Assembly: GCF_024713975.1 (NCBI RefSeq)
Contig: NC_091098.1
Span: 27,604,316 to 27,668,315, forward strand
DNA length: 64,000 bases
From: Paralichthys olivaceus
Lineage: Eukaryota; Chordata; Actinopteri; Pleuronectiformes; Paralichthyidae
Direction: 5' to 3'
Shown: positions 33,401-44,030 of the stretch, in pieces
Position numbering within the stretch: position 1 is the stretch's first letter
Layout: every line of letters starts with the position of its first letter
The notes under the pieces: model-generated
The model's input: the letters and a program-made list of their open reading frames with translations, nothing else
Database searches by the model: none
What the model was told of the DNA's origin: nothing
Translations under genes and position numbers: made by a program

Positions 33401-34044
33401 AAGCTATCATCAACCAAGACTGTGACAACAAACAAACTCATTCATTTTCATGAAGTGATGATGTCACCACGATGGTGATGTCGCCGTGAAGGAGCGTTGG
33501 ACGTCTTCGTCACTGGATGCAGGCATGCTAACGTGCTAACATTCCAACAGTCGTCTCTCTCTGTGTTACTCTCTCTCCCAGATTCACTCCCACTTTGGTC
33601 TCGTTTAACAAGAAACGATTCTCAGTAGTACAGACGTCATTTGGTCAATACCCTTAAAAGAACCAAGCTCTGTACTAGAAGGCCCCTGACGATAGCTAGA
33701 GAGAATCAGTTCTGGGTGTATGAAATAAAACTGCTAACAACCTGACGTACAGAATGAAAGCACACAGGTTGTAACCATAGACTGTATATAAAGAGGTTTT
33801 AACACACACTTCATTCACCTCCAGGATCTTTGGTTTCCCCAAACACTACACGGATGTGCGGAACATGAACCGGCAGCAGAGACAGAAGGTGCTGGGGAAG
33901 GCGTGGAGTGTCCCCGTCATCCGTCACCTCTTCGCTCCCCTCAAAGACTATTTTGCCTGTGAGGAGCTTTTGACCACGCCCACTTCACACTCCTCCGCCT
34001 CCCAGTTGCCGCCTGCCTCTCCAGGACTACAGCTCCTCAGATAG
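20173..34044 (+). CDS. dnmt3bb.2: Chimeric DNMT3B-type methyltransferase with EB1-like CH domain and transposase-like middle, gene B
   Basis: Predicted de novo CpG methyltransferase. 25 exons splice in frame to 1,606 residues: 20173-20296, 20874-21019, 21284-21437, 21576-23023, 23232-23396, 24421-24670, 24810-24872, 25120-25235, 25584-25730, 26520-26627, 26805-26946, 27071-27151, 28287-28772, 29208-29252, 29407-29486, 30155-30267, 30390-30573, 31304-31388, 31508-31653, 31961-32051, 32198-32346, 32534-32619, 33014-33083, 33160-33281, 33825-34044. Domains: EB1-type CH (1-140), acidic/SUMO-interaction-like motif (176-185), transposase-like fold (about 255-680), acidic linker, divergent PWWP (823-907), Arg/Gly/Trp linker (about 981-1143), ADD (1159-1284), methyltransferase (1285-1580) with [18 protein letters not shown] and RARHFWGN, then a 24-residue tail after YFACE. 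Catalytic motifs are intact. Zebrafish Dnmt3 (dnmt3bb.2) is similarly long and CH-bearing, as far as I recall; the symbol follows that analogy. Junctions are read by eye; the start is the first ATG after the acceptor at 20170. Confidence 0.92.
21576..23396 (+). other. Transposase-like (hAT/RNase H-type) domain encoded largely by one 1.45 kb exon of gene B
   Basis: One exon of 1,448 nt (21576-23023) plus the next (23232-23396) encode about 540 residues absent from gene A and from mammalian DNMT3 proteins. The order of segments resembles the hAT transposase core: strands around [13 protein letters not shown] and [12 protein letters not shown], then [27 protein letters not shown] and [12 protein letters not shown], a helical part ([19 protein letters not shown]), and [18 protein letters not shown] followed by [12 protein letters not shown], as in BED/hAT-derived host genes. 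The Asp positions expected for catalysis are not conserved (MGVE, YCNAP), so it would be inactive. A single large exon fits a captured transposase gene. This is inference from pattern; structure prediction is needed. Confidence 0.5.
23516..23730. repeat. Dispersed teleost-type repeat, copy 2
   Basis: Intronic copy of the family also seen at about 8430-8590, preceded by (TCAA)n. Here the GGAAAAA-block region continues into GGATCCCTCTCCCAGGACGG and GCAGCAGAT, parts missing from copy 1, so it is the longer copy. Confidence 0.6.
25584..26627 (+). other. Divergent PWWP-domain exons of gene B
   Basis: Exons 25584-25730 and 26520-26627 correspond to gene A's PWWP exons (the second is 108 nt in both). 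The signature reads GFGLWPA instead of GFSWWPG, and WFGQKMSS instead of WFGDGKFS. The Asp that in DNMT3A/B contributes to the H3K36-methyl cage is thus Gln, and the first Trp is Leu. The first exon's donor is weak (GAT|GTGTGT), and retention would meet an in-frame TAA at once. Confidence 0.8.
25788..26519. repeat. Intronic repeat remnant with hAT-like end
   Basis: In the intron splitting the PWWP of gene B, CAGTGGTCACCAACCTTTT (25788-25806) resembles the terminal inverted repeat of hAT elements (CAGTGGT...CCAACC). I found no matching right end in the intron, so it is truncated. An open frame at 26069-26350 lies further along; its origin is unclear. Confidence 0.4.
27227..28237 (+). mobile_element. 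hAT DNA transposon remnant with BED-finger open frame and 8 bp target duplication
   Basis: 1,011 bp in an intron of gene B. It begins TAGAGTTGCG and its other end reads, on the opposite strand, TAGAGATGGG, short terminal inverted repeats. It is flanked on both sides by TTCTGTAC (27219-27226 and 28238-28245), an exact 8 bp duplication typical of hAT insertion. An open frame at 27578-27853 encodes a BED zinc finger ([22 protein letters not shown]) and stops soon after; no transposase catalytic region is present. It is therefore an internally deleted, non-autonomous copy. It is not an exon of gene B. Confidence 0.85.
28287..28772 (+). other. Arg/Gly/Trp-rich linker exon of gene B
   Basis: A 486 nt exon placed between the PWWP-side and ADD-side exons, where gene A has only a 123 nt exon. 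It encodes about 162 residues. The central part is dominated by Gly, Arg, Lys and regularly spaced Trp ([30 protein letters not shown]). The final part ([12 protein letters not shown]) resembles the linker before the ADD in other DNMT3B proteins. Strong positive charge suggests nucleic-acid contact; no known domain recognised. The minus-strand open frames here are shadows. Confidence 0.8.
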
Positions 34045-34064
34045 AGGGAGGTCAGGTCTTGGTG

Positions 34065-34146
<82 letters not shown>

Positions 34147-34895
34147 AGGGTTTTTCCTTCTATATGATTGATAAGGAGAAGCTGGAGGACAAATGGTCTC
34201 TTCTATTCTCAGCAGCTCACAAACAGGCTTTTGTGGTTCCCTGACACGTGTTCATTTTATCTGCTGCGCCCTCGAGGCTCTTGCATCATGTCACACATGT
34301 AGTTTCCGCAAATCAGCCTCTTTGTGTTGGATGAAAAAGAAAATGCAGATTATTCTCCCTCTTCTCAGTTTTACTGATAATGTGAAAGGCCATTATCAAT
34401 GTTGCGTGATGGTGACGATGAAAGAATTCATCTGATCTCAGCCTGTTGGGTCAAAAACCATCTTCGCTGTTTGTCTGGTCAGTTTTAAACCTGAATATTA
34501 TGAGATAATAAATGTGTCTACATTAGCTATTTTAATGATTTTAATGATTTATAAAAGAACACGTGTGCATGTTAAGTTCGTTATTCACTGCTGCCTCATT
34601 GGAGTTGTTTTTCAAAGTGTGAATCATGTTGAAATCTGAAAGTAATGTTTGTTGTTTCCAGGAGAAAAGAAGAACTGCAATTTTGAAAATCTCCAACACT
34701 TTAAAAAAAACTATATTGTCAATATTGATGAAGAAGAAAAAAGGCATTTGTGGCTTCATAACCAAAGTTCACACTCTGACCTTTAACCATGATCATGTTT
34801 TCACACGTCTTTTTTATTTTTCTGAATTTCTCTTGTCTATTATTAATTCAGGGAAGTCTGGTTTCCAGGCATTTTTAAGTCTTAATTTGAAAGAA

Positions 34896-34929
<34 letters not shown>

Positions 34930-35385
34930 ACCAATAAGACTGATGGAAACTGCCAAATTTAATTGTTATTGCCTAAGTGTGCTGCCATTTTTCAATACTG
35001 ACAAACTTTTGAATCTGATTTTAAATTTTAACGTTGAATTATCTTAGACCACTGAGGGGCGTGTCCTGTTGACTGATTGTCGTAGAGAATGTAAATGCAG
35101 TTTATGAGTTTGATGAATGGGTTTTGAAAAGTGTTCTGGGTGAGAGTGTCGAGGTGGGGGAGGGATGTCAGGGTGTGAAACATCTGTAGTGAAACATCTG
35201 TATGACTGTGATCTCTGCACCAGATACTAGTGATATTTAGTTTATGTGGAAGTGTTTGAATATAGAACGATGCTGCCTCTGCATGTTGTGTATTTGAGTT
35301 ACTGAATGGAAATAAGACATTTTAACTCGGTTATGTTGACCAATGCCAGAGAAAATAATAAAAACGAATTTCAGATGGATTCAGA
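34045..35385 (+). other. 3' UTR of gene B with (GT)n and poly(A) signals
   Basis: The stop TAG at 34042-34044 is followed after about 20 bases by a pure (GT)n of about 80 bp (34064-34144), then AT-rich sequence with a second short GT tract (about 34892-34920). An AATAAA at 35357-35362 is the best poly(A) signal; an earlier one lies near 34506. Only about 220 bp separate the last signal from the mapre1 CRE site. Confidence 0.65.
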
Positions 35386-35579
35386 GGATGATGTCTTTAT
35401 TTCACTTATTTAGTATTTTCTTTTCTTCTGTTGTCACATTTAATTTTTATCATATTAAATTTTATTATATTTGAATTGCTGCCAGCAGGTTTCTATTTTA
35501 ATTGAATTTTCATTGATTAGATTTTTGTCACATTTGATTTAATTTCACTCTTTTTTCGTCACGTTGATCCGGTCCTCGC

Positions 35580-35587
35580 TGACGTCA
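35580..35587. promoter_or_regulatory. Consensus CRE (TGACGTCA) in mapre1 promoter
   Basis: A perfect palindromic CREB/ATF site immediately before the GC-rich, purine-rich putative first exon of mapre1 (35590-35791). No TATA box seen. Function inferred from consensus only. Confidence 0.5.
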
Positions 35588-35820
35588 TGAGACCGGTTCT
35601 TCCGCCGCCGGTGAAGAGGAAGAGGAAGAAGAAGAGGAAGAGGAACCAGCCGCAGCATCACCAGAAGAAGAAGCAGCTCCACCATCAGAGCCGCTAACGA
35701 CCAGACTATCGCTCAGCGGCTGTTTATGACTCACGCTCACTACAGACGAACATCATCGAGTCTGAGAGACGCGAACGTTAATCCTCTCCCGGTAAGTGCA
35801 GCGACTCTGCCCCGGTAAGT
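35588..35820 (+). other. mapre1: Probable non-coding first exon of mapre1 with two tandem splice donors
   Basis: GAAGAGGAA-rich leader sequence ends at CCCG|GTAAGTGC (GT at 35792). The same donor-containing block recurs 23 bp downstream (GT at 35815). The coding exon begins after an acceptor at 37071-37072, leaving 13 nt before the ATG. The transcription start is not known. Confidence 0.55.
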
Positions 35821-36113
35821 GCGGCGACTCTCCCGGCACCGTTATGGAGCCGGAATGTGAGGCGGCTAAGCTAAGCTCTGCTTGCTAACACATTAGCTTA
35901 GCAGACCGGGATGCGCCCTTTTGAGTGAGCGGCGCAACAGTGACGGTTCTTCGGGTGTAGCAGCCTCCGGTTGTTCGCGGAGAAACACGGAGCTCCGGGC
36001 GCTGCGTTTAAAACTCTGTCACATTAGCGGTGACGAGCTAACGGAGGCTAACGCGGTACCCGGTGAGTTCAGGGCGGGGAAACGGCTTCATGTCGGAGAT
36101 ACACTGACTCACG

Positions 36114-36530
36114 TTAGCCGGCGGTTAGCCGGCAGTTAGCCGGCAGTTAGCCGGCTACATGATGCTAGTCTGAGCTACATGTTCGTCGCCATTAGGACTA
36201 AAGTGAAAACTCGTTCAGTCAGCTGTCGACAGGCGGCTTCAGACCGGACACTCGGACCAGTAGCCGCGGGGCTAAGCTACATGTCAGAGGAGCTCAGCTG
36301 TGGATGACTGGGCTAGCTGCGGCTAACGGGAGCTTCCAAGTTCCTGAACGTGGCCTGTTGCGTTCAGCTGCTGCTACTTCATCATCAGCCTGGATGTTAG
36401 CAAGTGCAGCTCCACCGGCTAAAGATCACCTGTGTGTCTGTATCGATCAGAACTGTTTTCACGAGTCATCAGGATCACAGACCTCAGATCACAGACCTCA
36501 GATCACAGACCTCAGATCACAGACAGCACT
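36114..36530. repeat. Two short tandem arrays in mapre1 intron 1
   Basis: At about 36114-36160 GTTAGCCGGCA repeats about four times (11 bp unit). At about 36474-36525 CACAGACCTCAGAT repeats about three and a half times (14 bp unit). Both are within the presumed first intron. No coding role. Confidence 0.8.
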
Positions 36531-37085
36531 GCGTCACGAGACCTTCAACAGTTCTTCAGGGAACAATTCACTCAAAGAACCAATGAAAACTTCTGAAGCT
36601 TCCTCAGAGGTCCAGTTGTTGAATCAAGGTTTTATTTCAGATCAGTTCAGAGTCACTGGACATTAAACACGTCATGTAGGGTTCTTTCATTCTGACATAT
36701 CTACAAAGCATTCAAGGATCTTGATGAAATAAATCAGGCATTAACTGGACAGATATTTCTGCGTGTGATGTATTATATGTGGACTGTTGGGAGAGGTCTG
36801 TGCTCTAATAATAATAAATCATTTCTGAAGTAATTAGTGATTCTTCTCGTGTCTCTGTGTATGACTAAGGCCTCAGTCCTGGTTTTTTAACAAACCAGTG
36901 TAAAGTGATGAATCACACTGTCAGGATTCAAATGAACTCTCGGCCAGCTGCTTTGTTCAGGAACCGTTTGTCTGCACCGGGTTTGCTGATACGTCAGAGT
37001 GGTAGAGCTGACAAACTGTCATCAGGTGACGTTTATAATTCTATACTTACACTGTCGTCTCCTCCATGGCAGCCCGTGACCCACA

Positions 37086-40000
37086 ATGGCTGTGAACGTG
37101 TACTCGACCTCAGTGACCAGCGACAACCTAAGTCGTCATGACATGCTGGTTTGGATCAATGAGTCTCTACAGATGAACCTCACCAAGATTGAAATGTTGT
37201 GTACAGGTAAGTTTGGTTTCTGATATTATAATATTCCACAGCTACGTTTACCTCTTTCTTTAGAGGAACTTTATCTCAACCTCCTCCACTGTCGCCGTGT
37301 TTGTTGTCAGAGACTCCGCTCTGTAAAGACAAAATAAATGAACCTGCTGACTCAGCTGCTGATTTCACCTCTTCTGCTCATCTGATCAGTGTCTTGATTT
37401 GCAGTTGGTGCTAACACTGTAATACTACCTTAAGAAGTGGATCAAACCTGCTGTGCATTCATCACTTCCAAAAAAACATTGTTCAAAACAAGTGATGGTG
37501 ACAAAAAGGAATATTTTATCCAATTGCCTAAACCACATGACCTGCTGATACCTTCATACTGTTTCACACCCACCGTCCTGTGTCGTACCTCTGCAGATGT
37601 AACAGACAATAGTAATGATAGTGCCAAACCGATCATGTGGCTAAAATAGAGTTACAGCGTGTCAGGTAGGAGGAGCATAAGAAAGCACATGAGCTAATTT
37701 CTGGTTATCTGATTTATATCATGATGTTTATCAATATCGACCTGATATGTAAAAATGATCGTGATAAGGTTTTCCCCTGAGCGCCCAGCCCACACGCCCT
37801 GTCATGATTTTACAGTAGCAGATATAAACAACTGAAGATTTCGTGGTCAATGTTTTTGCTGCAGGTGCCGCCTATTGCCAGTTCATGGACATGCTGTTCC
37901 CCAACTCGGTGCCTCTGAAGAAAGTGAAATTCGGTGCCAAGCTGGAACATGAATACATCCACAACTTCAAGCTTCTGCAGGTTTCCTTCAAAAAGATGGG
38001 AGTTGACAAAGTAAGTGGCACACCTACATGTCTGCTTGAAATCACATGGTGTATCTGGGCCTGTCCTGTATCGTCTCATATTACGTGGCAGTTGAGTTTA
38101 TTTGTTGTTGACTGAAAAAAAAATCCTGAATCAAGTCATGACGCAGCTTGAAAATCTCTTACAAAGCCTCACATGGATGCAGCTACAGATCTTCAAGTTG
38201 AATTTAAAACCATGATATGATCAAAACATAGAATACTGGAGAAATAAATGACAACACATGTCATCTGTTCTTTTACAAGTTAATCGTTGCCCTCGCTATT
38301 GCCTTGAAAAAAAGAGCCAACGTGAATCTGCAAATAAATCTTTATATAAAACTGTATGTGAGCGCTTCTGCTCACCTCTGAGACTCTGGATATTCAAGAG
38401 AGACACCGGACCTGCAATGTGCGCCAGCACCTGACGCAGAAGAAGCGGCTGCAACCATCCTGCAGAGGCGGGTCGGTTTTGTTCGGTATCTCCAGTACTG
38501 TTAGAATTTTGGCATCAACTTGGTACCAAAGTATCGGTTCTCGTGACATCTGTAAGTGAGGCTGCATTTTCTGGAGCTGCCTCATAATAAAAATCTACAG
38601 CACTGAATATGAGAGGAGGTGAATTGTGATGCCTGATTGTTATTGTGCACCTGCACCTACTCTTAAACACTGCAGCGAGACTTTACTCCAAACTTTCTCT
38701 TGTCACAAACTGTCCAGACAAATCACCCTCACAGTGACTGCGCTGTATTGTGATGTCGGCCATTTGAAGACGCGAGTAACAACGCTGCTTTGACGAGACT
38801 GTTTTGACTCCTGATCACTGTGGTAGCTTGTTCAAACTGAGTAGTACTTCCTGCTGCTTGATATAAGAAGTGAAGCTCCTGTCGTCCCTCCCAACCAGCC
38901 ACGCTGCTGATCTGCTCATGAGTCATTTTGTTTTTATAACCAGTGTTTGCTCAGCTTCACTGTGGATCCAGTTACTACTGCAGTGTTTCCAGTGGATGGA
39001 GTTGTATCAGCGGAGGTAAAGCCAGTGTGCACGGGACAAATGACTGTCATGATATAATTAATGTGACGTGCAAACAAGGGATAGAAAACAAGCAAATGTT
39101 AATGTTCCCTCGTTTTAAACGTCCTGTGCCGCCCCAGCATGATGCTCCATACCTAGATCCTTCTCAATGGACTCTCCTCTCTCATCCAGCTTTGACCCAA
39201 AAGGTTTTCACTTCACCTCGGCTGCTTCCCTGTGTGTCACTCTGAGAGAGTGAGTGAATGTGGGCGGGGCCAGCCCTGTGCATGCGTGCATGCCTCGTTC
39301 TCAGACACAAAGAGAAGCAACACAACTCACTCACTAAATGTTGGTGACATTCTTGTATAAATAAACACGATGTGCAATTTATTGAGGTCACCAAAGTTAT
39401 CAAGTTAATATTTGTTTAGGATCAGTCCATACAGTAATTATCAGGACAGACCTCCTCGGTTCACCAGCTGCTAAACGCATGTGGGAGAAACGCTGCTGCT
39501 GTCATGTCTTCATCAATCAGAGTAAAAATGAGACTGTGCACCAGCAGAAATATTACTGACTTGCTCGGGTGACTTTTCTAAGCTCCGCAGAGTTCACCAG
39601 ACTCAACGTCGTGGTTTAGTTGACTAACTTTAGTATGTGTCGTTCGCACAGTTCGTCATTTTCTGACACTTTTGAAACAAAAGACGAAGTTGAGTGGAGA
39701 TATGAAGCAGTGTGGCATCATGGGAGTTATTTGATGATTAGCTGCTGATCTGTGAAAAGAGGAAAGAAGTCAAACGTCAGGTCTTCATCAGCTGAGTTCG
39801 TCTTCATTATCAGAGGCTTTTCAATAGAAGGTGAAGTGCATTAGTAATAACTTCAAAACAGGGCGTGTCCGGCTCAATCTTCCTTTGTTTCCTTTGCTGC
39901 TATAATTTATTCATGAGCCACTTCCTGTCAGTTTCCTCCAGCTTCCTCTTGTCATGCGTGTTTCAGCAGAAACAACATTGTTTGTATTTTTCCTGCACAG

Positions 40001-42279
40001 GCCACATGTTGTTAGTTAGTCGTTTTATTCCCAGGTCACTTTGTGTTTCACTTGACACTGATGACATTTGTAGTTATAGGCCCCACCCACACAGATACGT
40101 TTTCATGGCACACCAACTCAACGCTACAGATTTGTCTCACATCCATTCTACTCTGGAGTTTTAGAATCGCTAAAACTAAAATGTTTTTAAACACTGCTGG
40201 TCCCATTTGAGTTTTTCAGGGCGATGCTGTAGTCTGGACGACTTTTGGAAACGATGACGCAGCCACTCTCAACCTCTACATGATTGGTTCTTTCAGATCA
40301 TTCCCGTGGACAAACTGGTGAAGGGGAAGTTTCAGGACAACTTTGAGTTCGTCCAGTGGTTTAAAAAGTTCTTTGATGCCAACTACGATGGGAAGGAATA
40401 CGATCCAGTGGAGGCAAGGCAGGGCCAGGACGCCGTGTCCTCATCCAACCCCACCACATCAGCACTCAACAAACCCCCGAAGAAGGCCATAAATCAAGGT
40501 CAGGGGGGCGAGTGAGTCTTAATGTGATTATGATCGATGGCAGGAAAATAATAATCTGTCACGTGTGTCTTCAGCTCCCCAGAGGCCACCCGTCGCCAAG
40601 GTGGCGCCAAAGTTGGCTCCGGTGAGCGTGAGGAAAACGGGGATGGGAGGAGCCGATGAGGAGAGGGCGGAGCTCATGAATGAGGTGAGCGCACCACAGA
40701 AAAAAAGAATCAGCATGGAAACATGATGTCAGAGGTAGAAACAATAGGTAATGATGAGTTTTTCCCGCAGCTGGAGATCCTGAAATCCACCTACCAGGAC
40801 ATGGAGAAGGAGAGAGACTTTTATTTTGGTAAGCTGCGGAACATTGAGCTGATCTGTCAGGAGAAGGAAGGCGAGAGTGACCCCACCCTGCAGAGGATCA
40901 TTGACATCCTCTACGCCACAGACGTGAGTGTCCGCTTTTCTTTTCTTTATTTACATTAAGTCTGTTGTTGCTAATTCATTTTGAAGATTGAGTTCCATTC
41001 CATCATATCGTCAAGTAAAAAAGACGAATTGTCCTCTGAGCCAAAGTTCTCCACTGTCGTCCTGAACTTTTAAAAACACGTCAGTCAAACACACGTTCCC
41101 TCATCACCGGGATCACACTCCTTCATTTATTGACCGACCCCATCAAATGCAGTTTTTGTCCTGTTCAGTGAATGAGTCCGAAGGTTTGATAAAATAAATA
41201 AAAAGATGTTATGAGTTGTGTTTTCAATGTGAACAATGTTTGACTCTGAGTTAAAGGAAAAGTGTTAAATAAAGTACGTCACCAGCTTTATTTAGAAATA
41301 CACATCCCATGAGCCTCTGACATGTTCTTGGTTCGGTACCAGATTAAAACCATTTGCTCTGTCAACTGCTGCTGATGCCGTTGTGAATTCCTGCAGAGGA
41401 ATGTCCTGCAGCTCGTTTACTGAGGCTCAAATTCTTCACTGATTCTTGTCCAGGAGAAAATATTAACCCATGAAGACCTGATGTAAGCGGGAGTATCAAC
41501 CCCCGTCACCCATCGGGTTGTGAGCTGTTCATTGTCGCGTTGTTGCGACGACACTACGAGCTTGTGAGCGAGTCTTCAAAATAAAGGAAAAAGTCAAAAG
41601 TGAAAAAGGTTGTGTCTGAAATTACTCACTCATTTATTCCTCCTTGTTTACGATTCAGTGAAGTCATCAGCAAAGAAAACAAAATGGCTCCGGCCCAGAC
41701 AACATTAAAAATCTTTATTTTAAACTTTCTATTCATGCTTCTAGAAGTATATAGCGTTTAAATTTAAATGTAGAAATAAACTTGTTGGCTGGACTTGACG
41801 ACTCGGATTTGTCTCCTGTCATAAAAAAAAACATTTTTGGGACGAACCTTAAAACAGACGGTTTTATAATGTGGGTTTGAAATTCTGAAAAATAAAAACC
41901 TGTCTGTCTCTGTCCTCATGATGAGAATAATGAGTCGAAACAGAAGAAGCCCTCTCTCCTCCTCTTTCACACATTTTTCCTCCTTCCACTTCTGTAAGTG
42001 CAATGCATGATGGTAAATGTGGTTTGTACACTACTTTGCACCACGTGTCCTGAGGGAGCCGTTTCCTAACATTCAGACAGATCTACAGTGTGGAGCTGAA
42101 CAAACAGCAGCAGTGAGACACAGTCAACACATTATCTGCTGAGCTGGATGATGAAGCGTCTCTGGTTCTCATCTCTCTCTCTCCCTCCCTCCCTCTCTCT
42201 CTCTCCCTCGCTCTCTCGCTCTCTCTCTCTCCAGGATGGCTTTGTGATACCTGATGCTGAGGAGCCAGAGGAGTTTTAA
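37086..42279 (+). CDS. mapre1: EB1, microtubule-associated protein RP/EB family member 1
   Basis: Microtubule plus-end tracking protein that recruits other tip proteins in cytoplasm, spindle and cilia. Six coding exons in frame, 258 residues (human EB1 has 268): 37086-37206, 37865-38010, 40297-40498, 40575-40684, 40771-40923, 42235-42279. The N-terminal CH domain starts [20 protein letters not shown] and contains [15 protein letters not shown] and [10 protein letters not shown] Pro/Lys-rich linker follows (KPPKKAINQ to VRKTGMGG). The coiled-coil/EB-homology part includes [19 protein letters not shown]. The tail is [14 protein letters not shown], ending in EEF rather than the usual EEY. It sits about 1.7 kb after gene B, whose CH exons are its closest relatives here. 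A 202 nt exon start is set at 40297 by reading frame. Which fish copy (1a or 1b) it is cannot be told. Confidence 0.96.
42174..42234 (+). repeat. (CT)n tract forming the acceptor of the last mapre1 exon
   Basis: About 60 bp of CT/CCCT repeats run directly into CCAG at 42231-42234 and serve as the polypyrimidine tract. Confidence 0.85.
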
Positions 42280-44030
42280 TGCTCAAGACTACAAGCAACT
42301 TGTCTCTCAGACGCCCTGGTCTACAAACGAGATCTTTCCTCACGCCATGTTTGGTTTTTATATCTGACACCAAACCTGATCTTGACTTGTGGCCCCTCAC
42401 ACCCCCCCCACCCCCACCCCCTTCTTCTTTCCTGAATCCTAACCTGCCGGACGTCTTCTCCTCATCTTCAGCCCGTCATACACAACTCCACCCCTTCTTC
42501 CCCAAAAGGTCTCTGACCAATTATCAACAACGATCAAGCCTCGGTCACTGCCACTCCTCTACACAGTTGCCCCCCCACCCCCCTCGCCTGGAATCCCAAC
42601 CTTCCCAAAACCAGATGGTGCATTACATGTCTGGTTTTAGAAATGGACGTCAGTGTGATAAACACAGTGATGTTCTGTGTGTATGTGTGCGTGTGTTAAA
42701 ACATCCATTGAAACAAATCAAACGTGACGAACCTCCTCTGAAGACCCGGCTGTCGAGTCACAGACCACTTTGTCCCAGACTTCCCCGACAGTTGGCTGCG
42801 TGATGAGTCTCCTCTTCACGCAGAGTTCATCCATTTGGAGGAAGATGAGGAGAAAAACGGAAGCGTAGTTTATTATTGATTGTAGCAATTTTTTCAAGCT
42901 GGCGCGATTTAAAATGTCCAGTGTGATTTGAGGAGCAGGTTTGCAGAAAGTAAAACGTAGAAGATATGAAGGAAAAGGTCAAACCTGTGAAGGGCTCAGG
43001 TTCAGTCTGTGACGAGGCAACAGTCGGGTTCTTCTCTCGGCCTTTTTCCACCTGTGACAAACTGTCACCGTGTTGATTTGTCGTGTTCAGCTTCAGATGA
43101 GCTTTTGTAAATTTATGCTACTGTTTTATCACATTTTTTCCTCCCGTCTGGCAGAGTTCCGTTTTTTTGGGCTGCAGTTTTCTCGCAGCAGTTCGTGTTT
43201 TTGCCGCTCACACGCTCCCGCTTCACCTCATGTTTCACTCTTTGAAAACGTGCGATTCTTTCTACCAGGAAAGTGGCTTACTCTTCCGGTTGATGTGAGA
43301 CTAAGTTTCTGAAGCTTTTGCGGGCGGTGGCCTTTTTGATCAACATGCCAATGTTTAGTAAGAAAGTGCTAAAATACAGTTAGAGACTGCATGATTGTTT
43401 TCATATGTTTTTGTCTTTTTGGAAAAGTCTGTTTTAAGGAAGATGCACTGTTTGATACCAGTGGCCTTTAATCAGCCCCTCGCCCATAAGAAAAATATGA
43501 ATCATTCCGAAAGGATGATGGGAAATCCAGAGCAGCCACCTGACAAACACTGTGAGCTCGGACTGTGGCTGCTCATTGTAGCCAGTCGCATGACCTGAGT
43601 GAAGCTGTGAGTGGCTTGTTTCTTCAGGTCATCACTGAAACTTCAAAACAAAGTGTGATCAATCTGTAAGTACAAACTTCACGTTGCCGCTCTGAGGGCG
43701 TCTCCGTGTTTTGTACTTCCACACCCTGATTCATTTTTAATATTAATATTGTTTATCGTGGATCTGATTTGAGACCAGTTTTTGTAAAATATAATTTCTG
43801 ACAAGTTTGTATCTGATTAGAAACAAACGAGTGTTGATTTCACACAAACAGTAAAACACAACTCTATCTTAATGGCCTTATTCATAAAGATTCTTTGTTC
43901 CAACAGTAAATATTCTTCATAACTTTTCCTCTAACTTTACTGTATGTCTCTACTGTTCTGGGTAAATGTTTGTGCTGTGACGGTCGTATTTTTAAATGTG
44001 TTCTGAAAATAAAGTACGTTGGAGGTATTT
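42280..44030 (+). other. mapre1: 3' UTR of mapre1
   Basis: Follows the stop at 42277-42279. A candidate AATAAA lies at 44008-44013. A further AATAAA at 45744-45749 could end a longer form. C-rich stretches at 42404-42421 and around 42570-42580. No coding character. Confidence 0.6.
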
